Part shown: piece by piece, positions 55,643-64,000 of the stretch
Position numbering within the stretch: position 1 is the first letter of the stretch
Layout: every line of letters begins with the position of its first letter
Source: Snodgrassella communis
GTDB taxonomy: Bacteria; Pseudomonadota; Gammaproteobacteria; Burkholderiales; Neisseriaceae
Length of the DNA stretch: 64,000 nucleotides
Reading direction: 5' to 3'
Assembly: GCF_914768045.1 (NCBI RefSeq)
Contig: NZ_CAJZCD010000006.1
Location: forward strand, 106,477 to 170,476
Notes under the pieces: generated by a model
The model's database searches: none
What the model was told of the DNA's origin: nothing
Seen by the model: the letters and a program-made list of their open reading frames with translations, nothing else
Position numbers and translations under genes: made by a program

Positions 55643-56434
55643 TTAATTCGAGAAATATTTGGCGTAGATTTTATCGTATTCGCCACTGGCGCGAATTTGT
55701 TTAAGGGCTTCATTCAGTTTTTCCACCGTGGCTGTATCACCTTTGCGTACAACAAAGCCATAATGGTCTATCCCAAATTCAGGCACTTTATTGATGGTAA
55801 ATTTATCCGCACCATTTGCTTTAACATAATTACTGATTACCGCGCCATCAGATACCATTGCTTCAACTCCACCATTTTCCAGTTCTTTAATGGCTAAAGG
55901 TACGCTGTCAAAACGGGCAATTTTGGTACTTTGGGCACCGAGTACTTTCTGAACTGCCAGATCACCAGTCTGGCCTGTTGCCACTGCCACACGATGCATA
56001 CTGTTTAATTCAGTCAGCGAATGGAATGTTTTGGCTTTCGGTGTCAGTACCATCATAGAAATATCAAAATATGGATCGCTGAAAGTCATACTTTGTTTGC
56101 GTTCATCAGTAATGGTCACACCGGAGGCCACAATATCCAAATCGCCATTATTCAGACTGGCGAACAGGCCATCCCAGGGTTGGTCTTTAAACTGTACCTT
56201 AAAATTTCCGGCTTTAGCCATTGCATTTATCAGGTCAACATCAAAACCTGTTAATGCACCATTCGCCGTACGTGATTCAAAAGGTGCAAATTCGGCATTT
56301 GTGCCGACAATATAAATTTTGTCGGCACCGGATTGTGCTGGTGTTGAAGTTGAATTGTTATCATTGCCACCACAGGCGGTTAAAAACAACGTCGAACCAA
56401 TAGCCGCAGCGGCCAGCCAGTGTTTGATTTTCAT
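55643..56434 (-). CDS. Amino-acid ABC transporter substrate-binding lipoprotein
   Basis: 263 residues. The lipobox is LTAC after MKIKHWLAAAAIGSTLF. SBP_bac_3 fold: YIVGTNAEFAPFE, GALTGFDVDLINAMAK, DGLFASLNNGDLDIVASGVTITDERKQSMTFSDPY, and C-terminal ALKQIRASGEYDKIYAKYF. The motif TDERK is typical of binding proteins for polar or basic amino acids. No permease or ATPase is next to it, so it is an orphan here. Confidence 0.9.
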   Translation of the reverse strand: MKIKHWLAAAAIGSTLFLTACGGNDNNSTSTPAQSGADKIYIVGTNAEFAPFESRTANGALTGFDVDLINAMAKAGNFKVQFKDQPWDGLFASLNNGDLDIVASGVTITDERKQSMTFSDPYFDISMMVLTPKAKTFHSLTELNSMHRVAVATGQTGDLAVQKVLGAQSTKIARFDSVPLAIKELENGGVEAMVSDGAVISNYVKANGADKFTINKVPEFGIDHYGFVVRKGDTATVEKLNEALKQIRASGEYDKIYAKYFSN

Positions 56435-56669
56435 GATGAGTCCTTAAATTCCACTTGATTTATAAGCTGAAAGTTACTAACCATACAACAGTTTGTACCG
56501 TACAATATGCATTTTTACTGCCATGTTCGATTTGATAGTAACATATTTAGCTGATGAAACAAGCTTTATACATTGCACTGTAAGGCTGGTTTGCAGTGCT
56601 ATAATCCTGCTTTTGCGAATACATGGACAGTAAGCAAGTCATGTATCAGCCAGTCTTACAGGATAGATA

Positions 56670-57509
56670 ATGCATTTAATACATACCATTACAGAACTAC
56701 GTTCGTGGCGACAGCAAGTTAAACGTGTGGCTTTAGTGCCTACAATGGGTAACTTGCATGAAGGCCATTTATCACTGGTGCGTACGGCCAAAGCTCATGC
56801 CGATGCAGTAGTGGTAAGTATATTTGTAAATCGGATACAATTTGGTGCTGGTGAAGATTTTGACCAGTACCCACGTACACTGGAGCAGGATGTGAAAAAG
56901 CTGACAGCCGAGGGTGTCGATGTGGTATTTGCGCCAGCTGAGAGTGAATTATATCCAAATGGAATGCAGTGTTATTTTGTAGAACCACCAGCAATCCAGA
57001 ATGAATTGTGTGGTCGCAGTCGTCCCGGCCATTTTCGTGGTGTGGCTACAGTGGTAACCAAATTGTTCAATATTGTTCAGCCTGATGTGGCTTGCTTCGG
57101 TAAAAAAGACTACCAGCAGCTTGCCGTAATCAAAGGCATGGTACAGGATTTGAACATGAATATAGAAATTATTCCGGTAGAAATTGAGCGAGCTGAAACC
57201 GGCTTGGCATTGTCTAGCCGTAATAGTTATCTTACAGAAGATGAGCGCGCACAGGCGGCACAGTTATCTGCCTGTTTGCGAAATATGGCAAAAGCAATTG
57301 AAGAAGGAAATAGAGATTTTGCCGCTCTGGAAAACGATGCAGTTACGTATTTGCAGCAGCATGGCTGGCAAGTAGATTATATTGAAGCCCGGCAAGCACA
57401 GACGCTGACAAAAGCACAGATTTCTGATAATCATCTGGTGATTGTTGCAGCCGCTGTACTGGGTAGCACTCGTTTAATTGATAATATTGAAGTGTGTTTG
57501 TCCCATTGA
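56670..57509 (+). CDS. panC: Pantothenate synthetase PanC
   Basis: Joins pantoate and beta-alanine with ATP for coenzyme A synthesis. Seen: [15 protein letters not shown] (the HxGH signature), [39 protein letters not shown] and [10 protein letters not shown]. The second residue of FVN-x-xQF is R rather than the more usual P. 279 residues, normal. AGGA lies nine bases before the ATG. panB is not in the window. Confidence 0.95.
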   Translation: MHLIHTITELRSWRQQVKRVALVPTMGNLHEGHLSLVRTAKAHADAVVVSIFVNRIQFGAGEDFDQYPRTLEQDVKKLTAEGVDVVFAPAESELYPNGMQCYFVEPPAIQNELCGRSRPGHFRGVATVVTKLFNIVQPDVACFGKKDYQQLAVIKGMVQDLNMNIEIIPVEIERAETGLALSSRNSYLTEDERAQAAQLSACLRNMAKAIEEGNRDFAALENDAVTYLQQHGWQVDYIEARQAQTLTKAQISDNHLVIVAAAVLGSTRLIDNIEVCLSH

Positions 57510-57562
57510 TAATAAAAATTGTCTGTTAATCAGATATTTACCAAAAGGGAGATTGAATACGT

Positions 57563-60500
57563 ATGTGGTGGATTGTACTAATACTGTTAATTATTGCTAT
57601 AGGCGCATTATTTTGGTGGCGTAACATTCAGGAACGTAAGTGGCAGCTGGAAATAACTTATCTGTCCCGATATGAAAATCGGCTTCAGCCTGGTCAGATC
57701 ACTGCACCGCAGGCGAAGAAAGTATCACTGGTAAAGCGCATTGTGTCCAATCTGATGTCACGGCGTGGGCAGTTGTATCATCAGTCAGCACCAGCATCAC
57801 TACAGAAACAGCAATCACCAGCTACAGAACCAGTACAGACTGAGCCTATATCAGAACCTCCTCCTGTACCTGTATTCACGTATGCTAATGAGCAGCCACA
57901 GCACAAATCGCAGCCAGCAGAAATCAACCAGCCACAGTCACCACCACAACAGCCAGTTCCGAAGCAGATTACTGTAACCGAAGCCAGTCCTAAACCAGCC
58001 AAAAATAAAGCAGCAAGTGAACTAACCGAAGCTTTTGCAAACAACGCAAGCACCAGTTATCAATTGCAGGTATTGGAAAGCAGACAGCGGCTTGCGGAAA
58101 ATTCATTAACAGTGATGCCAATACAGGCTGTAGACAGTAATGATACTCAGCTGGAGACTGAGCAAAAAACAGAACACTATTCAAGTCTAGATGGCTCAGT
58201 TGATGCTGACGACGAAGCTTTACCAGAGGAAAACATACTGATTACCAGTGAAGAAACGGTTAATCAGGAAGTAGCGCTTACTCCGAATAAGGATCTGGAA
58301 GTCATTACGCTGGCCGAAGCTACCCGCAAAGTGGCCACACACCCTCTGGCTGATGCAGTAGCTGAATCTGCTCCTGTACTTGAGGTAATACAAGTTAACT
58401 GGCAGCACAAACCAGTGAGTCGTCAGAATCAGCAAAGCCATCGTTACGCAAAAGAGATAACAGCTGATGACCCGATAATAAATAAGGTTCGTTCACGCAC
58501 TAAAGCCGAACAGGCTGCTTTACTCAGAGCTCGGGCATTGAAAAACTTTGATCTGAATGATTTGCAGCAGGCTACGCAACGTAAGCTAGGTAATTCGGTA
58601 GGCGCTCCGTCGCATCTGGCTTATCCGGCTTCTCCCTTATCAAATAGTGATTACCATGAGCAGCATAGCCACAGACATCAACATGATAGTGTGCAAATTA
58701 TTGACGAAGAAGATATCCGTTTAAATCTGCTGCGCCAACGACTGGCTCGCCAACGTCATCAGGACGCTCCAGCTCACATTAATTCAGGCTACAGTGTACC
58801 GGTAATAGCAGAGGATGAAATCTATGCCAATCTGGCTAAAACCGATTCTCCTGTTAATAAACAGAGATTCCAGCGCCCAGTAGTGCGTGAAAGTGTTATT
58901 CCGGCGGCAGCGCGCATCAGTAAACGTCATGCTGTCAAAATGATGGCACCAGTGGCAGATATGTCAGTTGAGACAGGTTACGCAGGTGTTGCTGGTAGAG
59001 AACGCGCACCACTGTCAACGCGTTTTACGCCATTTCAGCCGATGCCGGCAGCGATTACGGCCACCCCATTTGTGACTGTCCCGCCAGCAGATGATTTTAG
59101 CAATGCAGATGCGGCTTATGATGATCCTATCGGGTTCGATGCAGTACCAATGGATGGTTCCATTACTGAAACTATGCGTTCTGAGAGAAGCCAGATTCCT
59201 TACACGCCAGAGATACAGCCAGTGGCGCAGACGGTATCAGTAAATTCTAGTACAACAAATTCATATTATGATGATACAGCTCATTCCATGCTTGGTAATG
59301 GTGGAGCAGTTTCAACTATACAGGACGGAAACGCTGGCGATGTTGCTATAGCGACAGCGCCAGTATTGGCTACTGAAGATCCTTATTTTGCAGATACTGA
59401 TGAAGAGGCAAACTTATCCGCTTATTTTCCAGAAACGGACAAGTCTGAGGAAAAAGAAACAGATATTGACGTATCCAAATATTGGCCACAAGGAGAAATA
59501 CAATCAGCTAACCATTCTGATACGTTACCTGAAGCTGATGAATTGGTGACTAAAGAATTTTCCGCTACCCAAACTGAATCTGTACCGTCGGTTAAAAGCG
59601 TGAGTGAAGTTATTCATTTAAACCCACCACAGCCACCTGCTGAGCAGAAAAAAAATTCCAGTGTACAGGTACAGCAAACAGCAATAGGTATGGCATTACA
59701 AAAAGCACTGCATAAGACTGAGGGAGCGAAATCTGTGCCCAGACCGCAGATAAAACCCCAGTTACCCAGCATGGACTTATTATTGCCGCCTCATTACGAC
59801 CCCGCGGCACAACAAAGTGAAGAAGCCTTACTCGAAAATGGCATCACTATTGAAGAAAAACTGGCAGAATTTAAGGTTAAAGTACGTGTAATCGATGCCT
59901 TTGCCGGGCCAGTAATCACCCGTTATGAAATTGAACCGGCACAAGGGGTGCGTGGTAATCAGGTTGTTAATCTCGAAAAGGATCTGGCGCGCAGTCTGGG
60001 CTTTGCATCTATTCGGGTTGTAGAAACCATTCCGGGCAAAACCTGTATGGGATTGGAACTGCCTAACCCCAAACGGCAGATTATCCGTTTGAGTGAAATT
60101 TTCTCAGCACCGGTATTTCAGCAGTCTCGCTCCAAATTAACATTGGCACTGGGACAGGGAATTACTGGACAGCCAGTTGTAACAGATCTGGCCAAAGCCC
60201 CGCATTTACTGGTTGCAGGTACAACTGGTTCAGGTAAATCAGTAGGCGTCAATGCCATGATACTGTCGATGCTGTTTAAAGCAAGGCCTGATGAGGTACG
60301 TCTGATTATGATTGACCCGAAAATGCTTGAGCTAAGCATTTATGAGGGCATCCCACATTTACTTGCTCCAGTGGTCACTGATATGAAGCTGGCTGCCAAT
60401 GCGCTAACTTGGTGTGTAAATGAAATGGAGAAACGCTATAGATTGATGAGCCATGCTGGTGTGCGTAATCTGGCTGGTTTCAATCAGAAGATTGAAGAAT

Positions 60501-61246
60501 TAGCTGTACAAAATAAAAAGCTGTTTAATCCGTTCTCACTAAATCCAAGTGATCCGGAGCCTTTGGAAAAATTGCCCTATATCGTAGTGGTGGTGGATGA
60601 GTTTGCTGATCTGATGATGACGGCCGGAAAAAAGATTGAAGAGTTAATTGCACGGTTGGCACAGAAAGCTCGCGCTGCCGGTATTCATCTGATACTTGCG
60701 ACTCAGCGACCCAGTGTAGATGTTATAACGGGTTTGATTAAAGCTAATATTCCGACACGCATTGCTTTTCAGGTATCCAGCAAAATTGACAGCCGTACTA
60801 TTCTTGACCAGATGGGTGCAGAAAATCTGCTTGGGCAAGGCGATATGCTGTTTTTACCGCCAGGTACCGCCTATCCTGAGCGTGTACATGGTGCATTTGT
60901 GGCCGATGAAGAGGTGCATCGTGTGGTGCATTATCTGAAACAGTTTGGTGAACCAAAGTACATAGATGATATTTTAACAGCTGGTGTCAGTGACGATGAT
61001 TTGGCAGGTAATGCTTCTACACGCAGCACTGAAGATGAAGTGGATCCTTTATACGATGAGGCGGTGGCACTGGTGGTAAAGACCCGTAAAGCAAGTATTT
61101 CTTCAGTACAGCGTCAGTTACGCATTGGTTATAACCGGGCTGCAAGATTGGTTGAACAGATGGAAGTGGAAGGCATTGTTTCTGCTGCTGAGGGTAATGG
61201 TAATCGCACTGTGCTCGCACCCAAGACTAACCATTTGGATGATTAG
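57563..61246 (+). CDS. ftsK: FtsK-type DNA translocase with one membrane span and a very long linker
   Basis: 1227 residues. Only one hydrophobic segment is visible, about residues 2-19, instead of the four of E. coli FtsK. A Gln/Pro/Ala-rich, low-complexity linker runs from about 65 to 730. The motor domain follows: [26 protein letters not shown] near 886, [10 protein letters not shown] near 1011, and [19 protein letters not shown]. The C-terminal gamma winged helix, [25 protein letters not shown], contacts the KOPS sites. Neisseria encode a similar single-span FtsK. The protein pumps chromosome ends across the septum and activates XerCD. It follows panC by 53 bases. Confidence 0.92.
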   Translation: MWWIVLILLIIAIGALFWWRNIQERKWQLEITYLSRYENRLQPGQITAPQAKKVSLVKRIVSNLMSRRGQLYHQSAPASLQKQQSPATEPVQTEPISEPPPVPVFTYANEQPQHKSQPAEINQPQSPPQQPVPKQITVTEASPKPAKNKAASELTEAFANNASTSYQLQVLESRQRLAENSLTVMPIQAVDSNDTQLETEQKTEHYSSLDGSVDADDEALPEENILITSEETVNQEVALTPNKDLEVITLAEATRKVATHPLADAVAESAPVLEVIQVNWQHKPVSRQNQQSHRYAKEITADDPIINKVRSRTKAEQAALLRARALKNFDLNDLQQATQRKLGNSVGAPSHLAYPASPLSNSDYHEQHSHRHQHDSVQIIDEEDIRLNLLRQRLARQRHQDAPAHINSGYSVPVIAEDEIYANLAKTDSPVNKQRFQRPVVRESVIPAAARISKRHAVKMMAPVADMSVETGYAGVAGRERAPLSTRFTPFQPMPAAITATPFVTVPPADDFSNADAAYDDPIGFDAVPMDGSITETMRSERSQIPYTPEIQPVAQTVSVNSSTTNSYYDDTAHSMLGNGGAVSTIQDGNAGDVAIATAPVLATEDPYFADTDEEANLSAYFPETDKSEEKETDIDVSKYWPQGEIQSANHSDTLPEADELVTKEFSATQTESVPSVKSVSEVIHLNPPQPPAEQKKNSSVQVQQTAIGMALQKALHKTEGAKSVPRPQIKPQLPSMDLLLPPHYDPAAQQSEEALLENGITIEEKLAEFKVKVRVIDAFAGPVITRYEIEPAQGVRGNQVVNLEKDLARSLGFASIRVVETIPGKTCMGLELPNPKRQIIRLSEIFSAPVFQQSRSKLTLALGQGITGQPVVTDLAKAPHLLVAGTTGSGKSVGVNAMILSMLFKARPDEVRLIMIDPKMLELSIYEGIPHLLAPVVTDMKLAANALTWCVNEMEKRYRLMSHAGVRNLAGFNQKIEELAVQNKKLFNPFSLNPSDPEPLEKLPYIVVVVDEFADLMMTAGKKIEELIARLAQKARAAGIHLILATQRPSVDVITGLIKANIPTRIAFQVSSKIDSRTILDQMGAENLLGQGDMLFLPPGTAYPERVHGAFVADEEVHRVVHYLKQFGEPKYIDDILTAGVSDDDLAGNASTRSTEDEVDPLYDEAVALVVKTRKASISSVQRQLRIGYNRAARLVEQMEVEGIVSAAEGNGNRTVLAPKTNHLDD

Positions 61247-61310
61247 CTGTACCTACCCGACGCAATCAGTATCCATATATTTGAATAGGATATAAATTCG
61301 CACTTTACAC

Positions 61311-61338
61311 AACGCATACTCTTCTGTATGCGTTTTTA
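61311..61338 (+). terminator. Terminator of ftsK
   Basis: AACGCATAC (61311-61319) pairs with GTATGCGTT (61326-61334) around a six-base loop, followed by TTTT, 65 bases after the ftsK stop. Confidence 0.88.
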
Positions 61339-61865
61339 TTTTTATTACAATGCTTTGTTGTGAAGTAATGACTTTAAAGGATAGTTATTATCGTAATTAT
61401 CACTAATAACAATATATAGTCTCTATTGATATTAATGTGATGGTTATGGTTAGCAAATTGTTTTTATTTGTATGAATAAAATAAATTTGTCGTGATTGTG
61501 TTGTTTTAATAATCGGTTTTTTTGAAAATTAGCTACATTCAGACAGATTGTCTTAGATAAATAATTGCCGTTTATTTGTATATATCATTTTTTTTATTAC
61601 TCTTTTAAAATATACAAAATAATATATGCAAAGTATTGCGGATAATCTATTAATACATGTGTTTGTTTTAAAATTAAGGATAAAAAAATCAAAATTTATT
61701 CTTAGGTTTTATAAGAAAAATAAAATTTGTAAGCAATTGTTTTAAAAATTAAATCGTTTGTGTCTGATCATAAGAGGCTTTAAGATTGATTGGCTATATC
61801 TGAAATATAAATTTGAATCTTTCAATCTGTAAATATAAATATGTTAATTATCAGGAGATGAGTTT
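61339..61865. other. Very AT-rich intergenic region
   Basis: About 525 bases, no coding frame, no RNA structure or operator I can support. It holds the promoter for the DUF805 gene. Confidence 0.55.
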
Positions 61866-62243
61866 ATGATTGAATCTTACAGACGATTCTGGCATAACAT
61901 TCTAAATTTTTCTGGCACGTCAAATCGAGCTGATTACTGGTGGCCTATGATAATAAATTATGTTCTTGGTATTGTTCTGACATATGCCGTTCAAAAAATG
62001 CTGGGACATCCGATTAATGAGATCTATACATGGGGTGACGGGACAGTTAATTTTGCTGTACTGGCAATTGGTTTTGTGGTTTGGATTGCTAGCTTGTCAT
62101 TACTGTTCAGACGCCTGCATGATACGAATCGCTCGGCATGGTGGATTCTGATTTCTTTAATACCATTAATCGGACAAATATGGCTTGTTATCCTGACGCT
62201 ACTACCGAGTAAACCGAATCGTTTTCATCAGGGATTTTTTTAA
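61866..62243 (+). CDS. DUF805 family membrane protein
   Basis: 125 residues. FSGTSNRADYWWPMIINYVL near residue 15 and LLFRRLHDTNRSAWWIL near 84 are the DUF805 signatures (SRxEYW and RRLHDxxxSxWW). Three to four hydrophobic spans and PNRF near the end complete the fold. AGGAGA precedes the ATG. The family is widespread and of unknown function. Single gene, flanked on the right by decayed DNA. Confidence 0.88.
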   Translation: MIESYRRFWHNILNFSGTSNRADYWWPMIINYVLGIVLTYAVQKMLGHPINEIYTWGDGTVNFAVLAIGFVVWIASLSLLFRRLHDTNRSAWWILISLIPLIGQIWLVILTLLPSKPNRFHQGFF

Positions 62244-62900
62244 CTGGTTTGCACACGGCAATGAGTAGTTAAACTTCTAATTGCTGTGTTGTATTTTCTG
62301 TTTATAACCAGTCTGCTTCTGCGGCCATATTTTGCTTAGTGGAAACGTACTGATGAGCAGAAAAGTGTAAAAACGTTGTTTATAGCCTCGACATTGGTAC
62401 ATTACCATAATTGCAATATCGAGCTAGCTCAAATAATTGACTGGTAAAATAGCTTGCCATGAATGGATGAGATTCGCTTATGTATCTTTTCTTAATGATA
62501 TTTATTTTATCTACGAATTACGTTGTGTGAATATAAAGGTTTAAATATATTAAAGTATTCACGCTAACGGGTTAAATGTGTAAGGAGAGGGGGTAAGAAT
62601 TGCCATAAAATCATGCCAAATTTAAAATAAATTATTCTTGATTATGGTGTTTCTATTTGAGATATATTTATTCGCTAATCATTGCTGATAGATAGACTTA
62701 CGATCGGAATTTTCTATTACAGAATAATTGTGGGTAGGGTTATACCAAAATACTGCCGTTTATCCAGAAACCAAAATTCAACTTTGTATAATCCATATAG
62801 TATGCAACAATTTAAGATATATATATATATATTAGTTGGAAAAATTACAAAGCAAAACTTTGATTTGCAGGCAATTAATCTAGCAGCGTTATAAGGAAAA
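62244..62900. other. Non-coding region left of an IS remnant
   Basis: No supported gene. An imperfect stem at about 62251-62291 (GGCAAT with ATTGCT) after the DUF805 stop may be its terminator. The small plus-strand frame near 62682-62894 reads like chance AT-rich DNA, or could be the lost 5' part of the transposase; I see no transposase motifs in it. Confidence 0.4.
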
Positions 62901-63229
62901 GCCTTATTGGCCTTAACTCACTTTGAACCGTGTCTGGATTGAAAGTACGTCATATTAGCCAATTCTGGCGCATCAATTGGGACAATCTGAGCATATTGTT
63001 TTTTTATCCATAGGATATTTGCAAAGCTATTTATACAACCAATGCAGTAGAGTTATTAAAAAGTGTGATACGCTATACACTTAAGAAACGTAAGGTATTA
63101 CCAATTGGTGGTTCAATTAAAAATTGAGATAGAGCAAGCTGCTAAAAAATGGACGGTGCCCATTCAGGATGGGAAGAGTGCAATGAGTGGATTATAGAAG
63201 TGGGTGATAGAATTAACAGTCACTTTTAA
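62901..63229 (+). pseudogene. IS256-family transposase, C-terminal remnant
   Basis: Read across several stops and frameshifts the region gives ISQFWRINWDNLS, KAIYTTNAVELL-x-SVIRYTLKKRKVLP, IEQAAKKWTVPIQD and IIEVGDRINSHF. The block IYTTNAVE-x-L-x-SVIR, followed by KKWT-x-PI, is the C-terminal signature of IS256 (mutator) transposases. In-frame stops occur at 63011 and 63126, with a shift near 63185. The N-terminal two thirds are missing. It is a decayed mobile element. Confidence 0.85.
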
Positions 63230-63491
63230 CGAGCAAATACAAAAAATATGGGATGAGATTAAATATCCATATATTTTTTTATCACTACATTCTATAAAGC
63301 TTATTCAATTTATTAACTATTAATTGCCAATCAAACCAGTCATTTTGCTTTTAATGGCTAATTTATGTTATATTATTGGAGGGGATTTAGCAAAATTTTT
63401 ATGACAGAGTTTATTGTAGGTTGAGTCGAATTTTTTGATGTAAACACCTAAAAATCACAACAAATCAAAAGCTGATATGAGTGTGTTATAA

Positions 63492-63611
63492 AGAGAAAAT
63501 GGATTGTTTATTTTCAGTATTTCTTGGGACGGTGCGATAAGTCACGACACATTATGGGATGATTCGGGTTATTTCGATAAATGTTATGCTGAAGTAGCAA
63601 AGGAGGTTTAA
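63492..63611 (+). pseudogene. 3' fragment of a gene lost upstream of tai4
   Basis: An open frame of 39 codons, without a normal start, ends two bases before the tai4 start codon: ENGLFIFSISWDGAISHD and DDSGYFDKCYAEVAKEV. The composition is that of a protein C-terminus. Given the position directly ahead of an immunity gene it could be what is left of the cognate effector, but it does not clearly match Tae4, so this is inference. A stop at 63489 ends it upstream. Confidence 0.4.
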
Positions 63612-63613
63612 TT

Positions 63614-63925
63614 TTGGATTTTAAGCTAATAGCATTAAATAGCTTACTGATGTTCAGTATTTCTGTGGCATCTGCTCAGGATCGTCCGCTGCTGAAAAAT
63701 AATCTTGAAAATTTCACTCTTAGTTATTGTCTGGCACAAAATGATTTTGGTGAAATTCTACAGCGGGAAGCTAAAGCTGCTGTAGGAGCTTATGTTGAAC
63801 GTGGTCGCTATCCCGCTGAAGCCTATGAAGAAGCTGTGCAGGTTGTACACGATTATCTGAAGCGTTCTTATAAAAGTTATCTTGAAGATGTGGAATGGCA
63901 ACACCTATTCAAACAACAAAATTAA
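63614..63925 (+). CDS. Tai4-like type VI secretion amidase immunity protein
   Basis: 103 residues. The start is a TTG with AGGAGG seven bases upstream. A signal peptide, FKLIALNSLLMFSISVASA, would place it in the periplasm. The mature part has LLKNNLENFTLSYCLAQ, AAVGAYVERGRYPAEAYEEA and VHDYLKRSYKSYLED, the helical pattern of Tai4 proteins, which inhibit type VI amidase Tae4. No Tae4 is next to it, so it would be an orphan. An IS3-family transposase frame overlaps its last codons, so its C-terminus may have been replaced by insertion. Confidence 0.7.
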   Translation: MDFKLIALNSLLMFSISVASAQDRPLLKNNLENFTLSYCLAQNDFGEILQREAKAAVGAYVERGRYPAEAYEEAVQVVHDYLKRSYKSYLEDVEWQHLFKQQN

Positions 63926-64000
63926 GGGGTAGCCGTTTGTTAAATTCTACCGGAGGCAAATAGCCCAACGACGAATGTAACCGTTTATGATTGTACCAAT
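63909..64000 (-). mobile_element. IS3-family transposase (OrfB), 3' end, cut by the window
   Basis: On the minus strand the frame reads WYNHKRLHSSLGYLPPVEF then NKRLPLNFVV and a TGA at 63911-63909. WYN-x-x-R-x-HSSLGY-x-P-x-EF is the C-terminal signature of IS3-type integrase-core transposases. The catalytic part lies beyond the window. The stop codon falls inside the 3' end of tai4, so the element either has its terminus there or supplied those bases. Confidence 0.85.

Noticed and set aside
62682..62894. 70-codon plus-strand ORF left of the IS256 remnant
   Set aside because: AT-rich, irregular composition, no ribosome site and no transposase motif; probably chance.

Overview
The window is a chromosomal stretch of a low-GC Gram-negative bacterium, most likely a host-associated betaproteobacterium of the family Neisseriaceae (Snodgrassella-like). 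This is inferred from gene content: bamC beside dapA, lolCD followed by recD, a stand-alone RlmK methyltransferase, a short RnfB, an FtsK with one membrane span, and 12-bp motifs close to Kingella/Simonsiella-type DNA uptake sequences. There is no rRNA and no CRISPR array. Most genes are housekeeping and syntenic. Accessory or decayed DNA is concentrated at 48.2-49.4 kb and 62.2-64.0 kb.

Layout. 0-5.6 kb (minus): 5' part of hslV, an MliC/ACP-like lipoprotein, then a run apaH-ridA-hemW-rdgB headed by small two-span membrane proteins, three of which look like tandem paralogues. 6.1-9.8 kb: dapA-bamC (minus) facing a xanthine permease. 10-14.3 kb (minus): an MdtD-like exporter, then an unusual set: a signal-peptide-less PhnD-type binding protein, an Aer-like PAS protein and a Roadblock/LC7 protein. 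The Roadblock gene lies downstream of a perfect FNR-type site. 14.7-19.4 kb (minus): parE, rppH, a 46-residue ORF, rhlE. 19.9-25.8 kb (plus): rlmK, a secreted ricin-lectin-like protein, purK, a SulP-type transporter and hisC. 25.9-29.8 kb (minus): an apbE-frd operon encoding a three-domain soluble NADH:fumarate (enoate) reductase and its flavin transferase, again behind a perfect FNR-type site.

30.3-36.6 kb (plus): lolC-lolD-recD, mtnN, an orphan ORF, and an SbmA-type peptide importer with a GTG start. 36.7-47.9 kb: a CPA1 antiporter, fumC, a META-domain lipoprotein, RnfB-like ferredoxin, a complete EmrB-EmrA-OMF tripartite efflux operon, and uraA. 48.0-48.2 kb: tRNA-Thr(TGT) with its own promoter and terminator, followed by a 1.2-kb decayed region. 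49.4-52.6 kb: cspA, clpS and clpA. 52.9-56.4 kb (minus): a phosphoethanolamine-transferase-like enzyme, a 2Fe-2S reductase, and an amino-acid binding lipoprotein. 56.7-62.2 kb (plus): panC, a 1227-residue FtsK, a DUF805 protein. 62.9-64.0 kb: an IS256-family transposase remnant, a fragment of a lost gene, a Tai4-like type VI secretion immunity gene, and the 3' end of an IS3-family transposase at the window edge.

Working together: fumC supplies fumarate and the FNR-controlled frd-apbE operon can use it as a soluble electron sink, matching life in low oxygen. The second FNR-type site suggests the Roadblock gene responds to the same signal, and the PAS/PhnD-like pair downstream may belong with it; this group is the best candidate for an undescribed signalling system.
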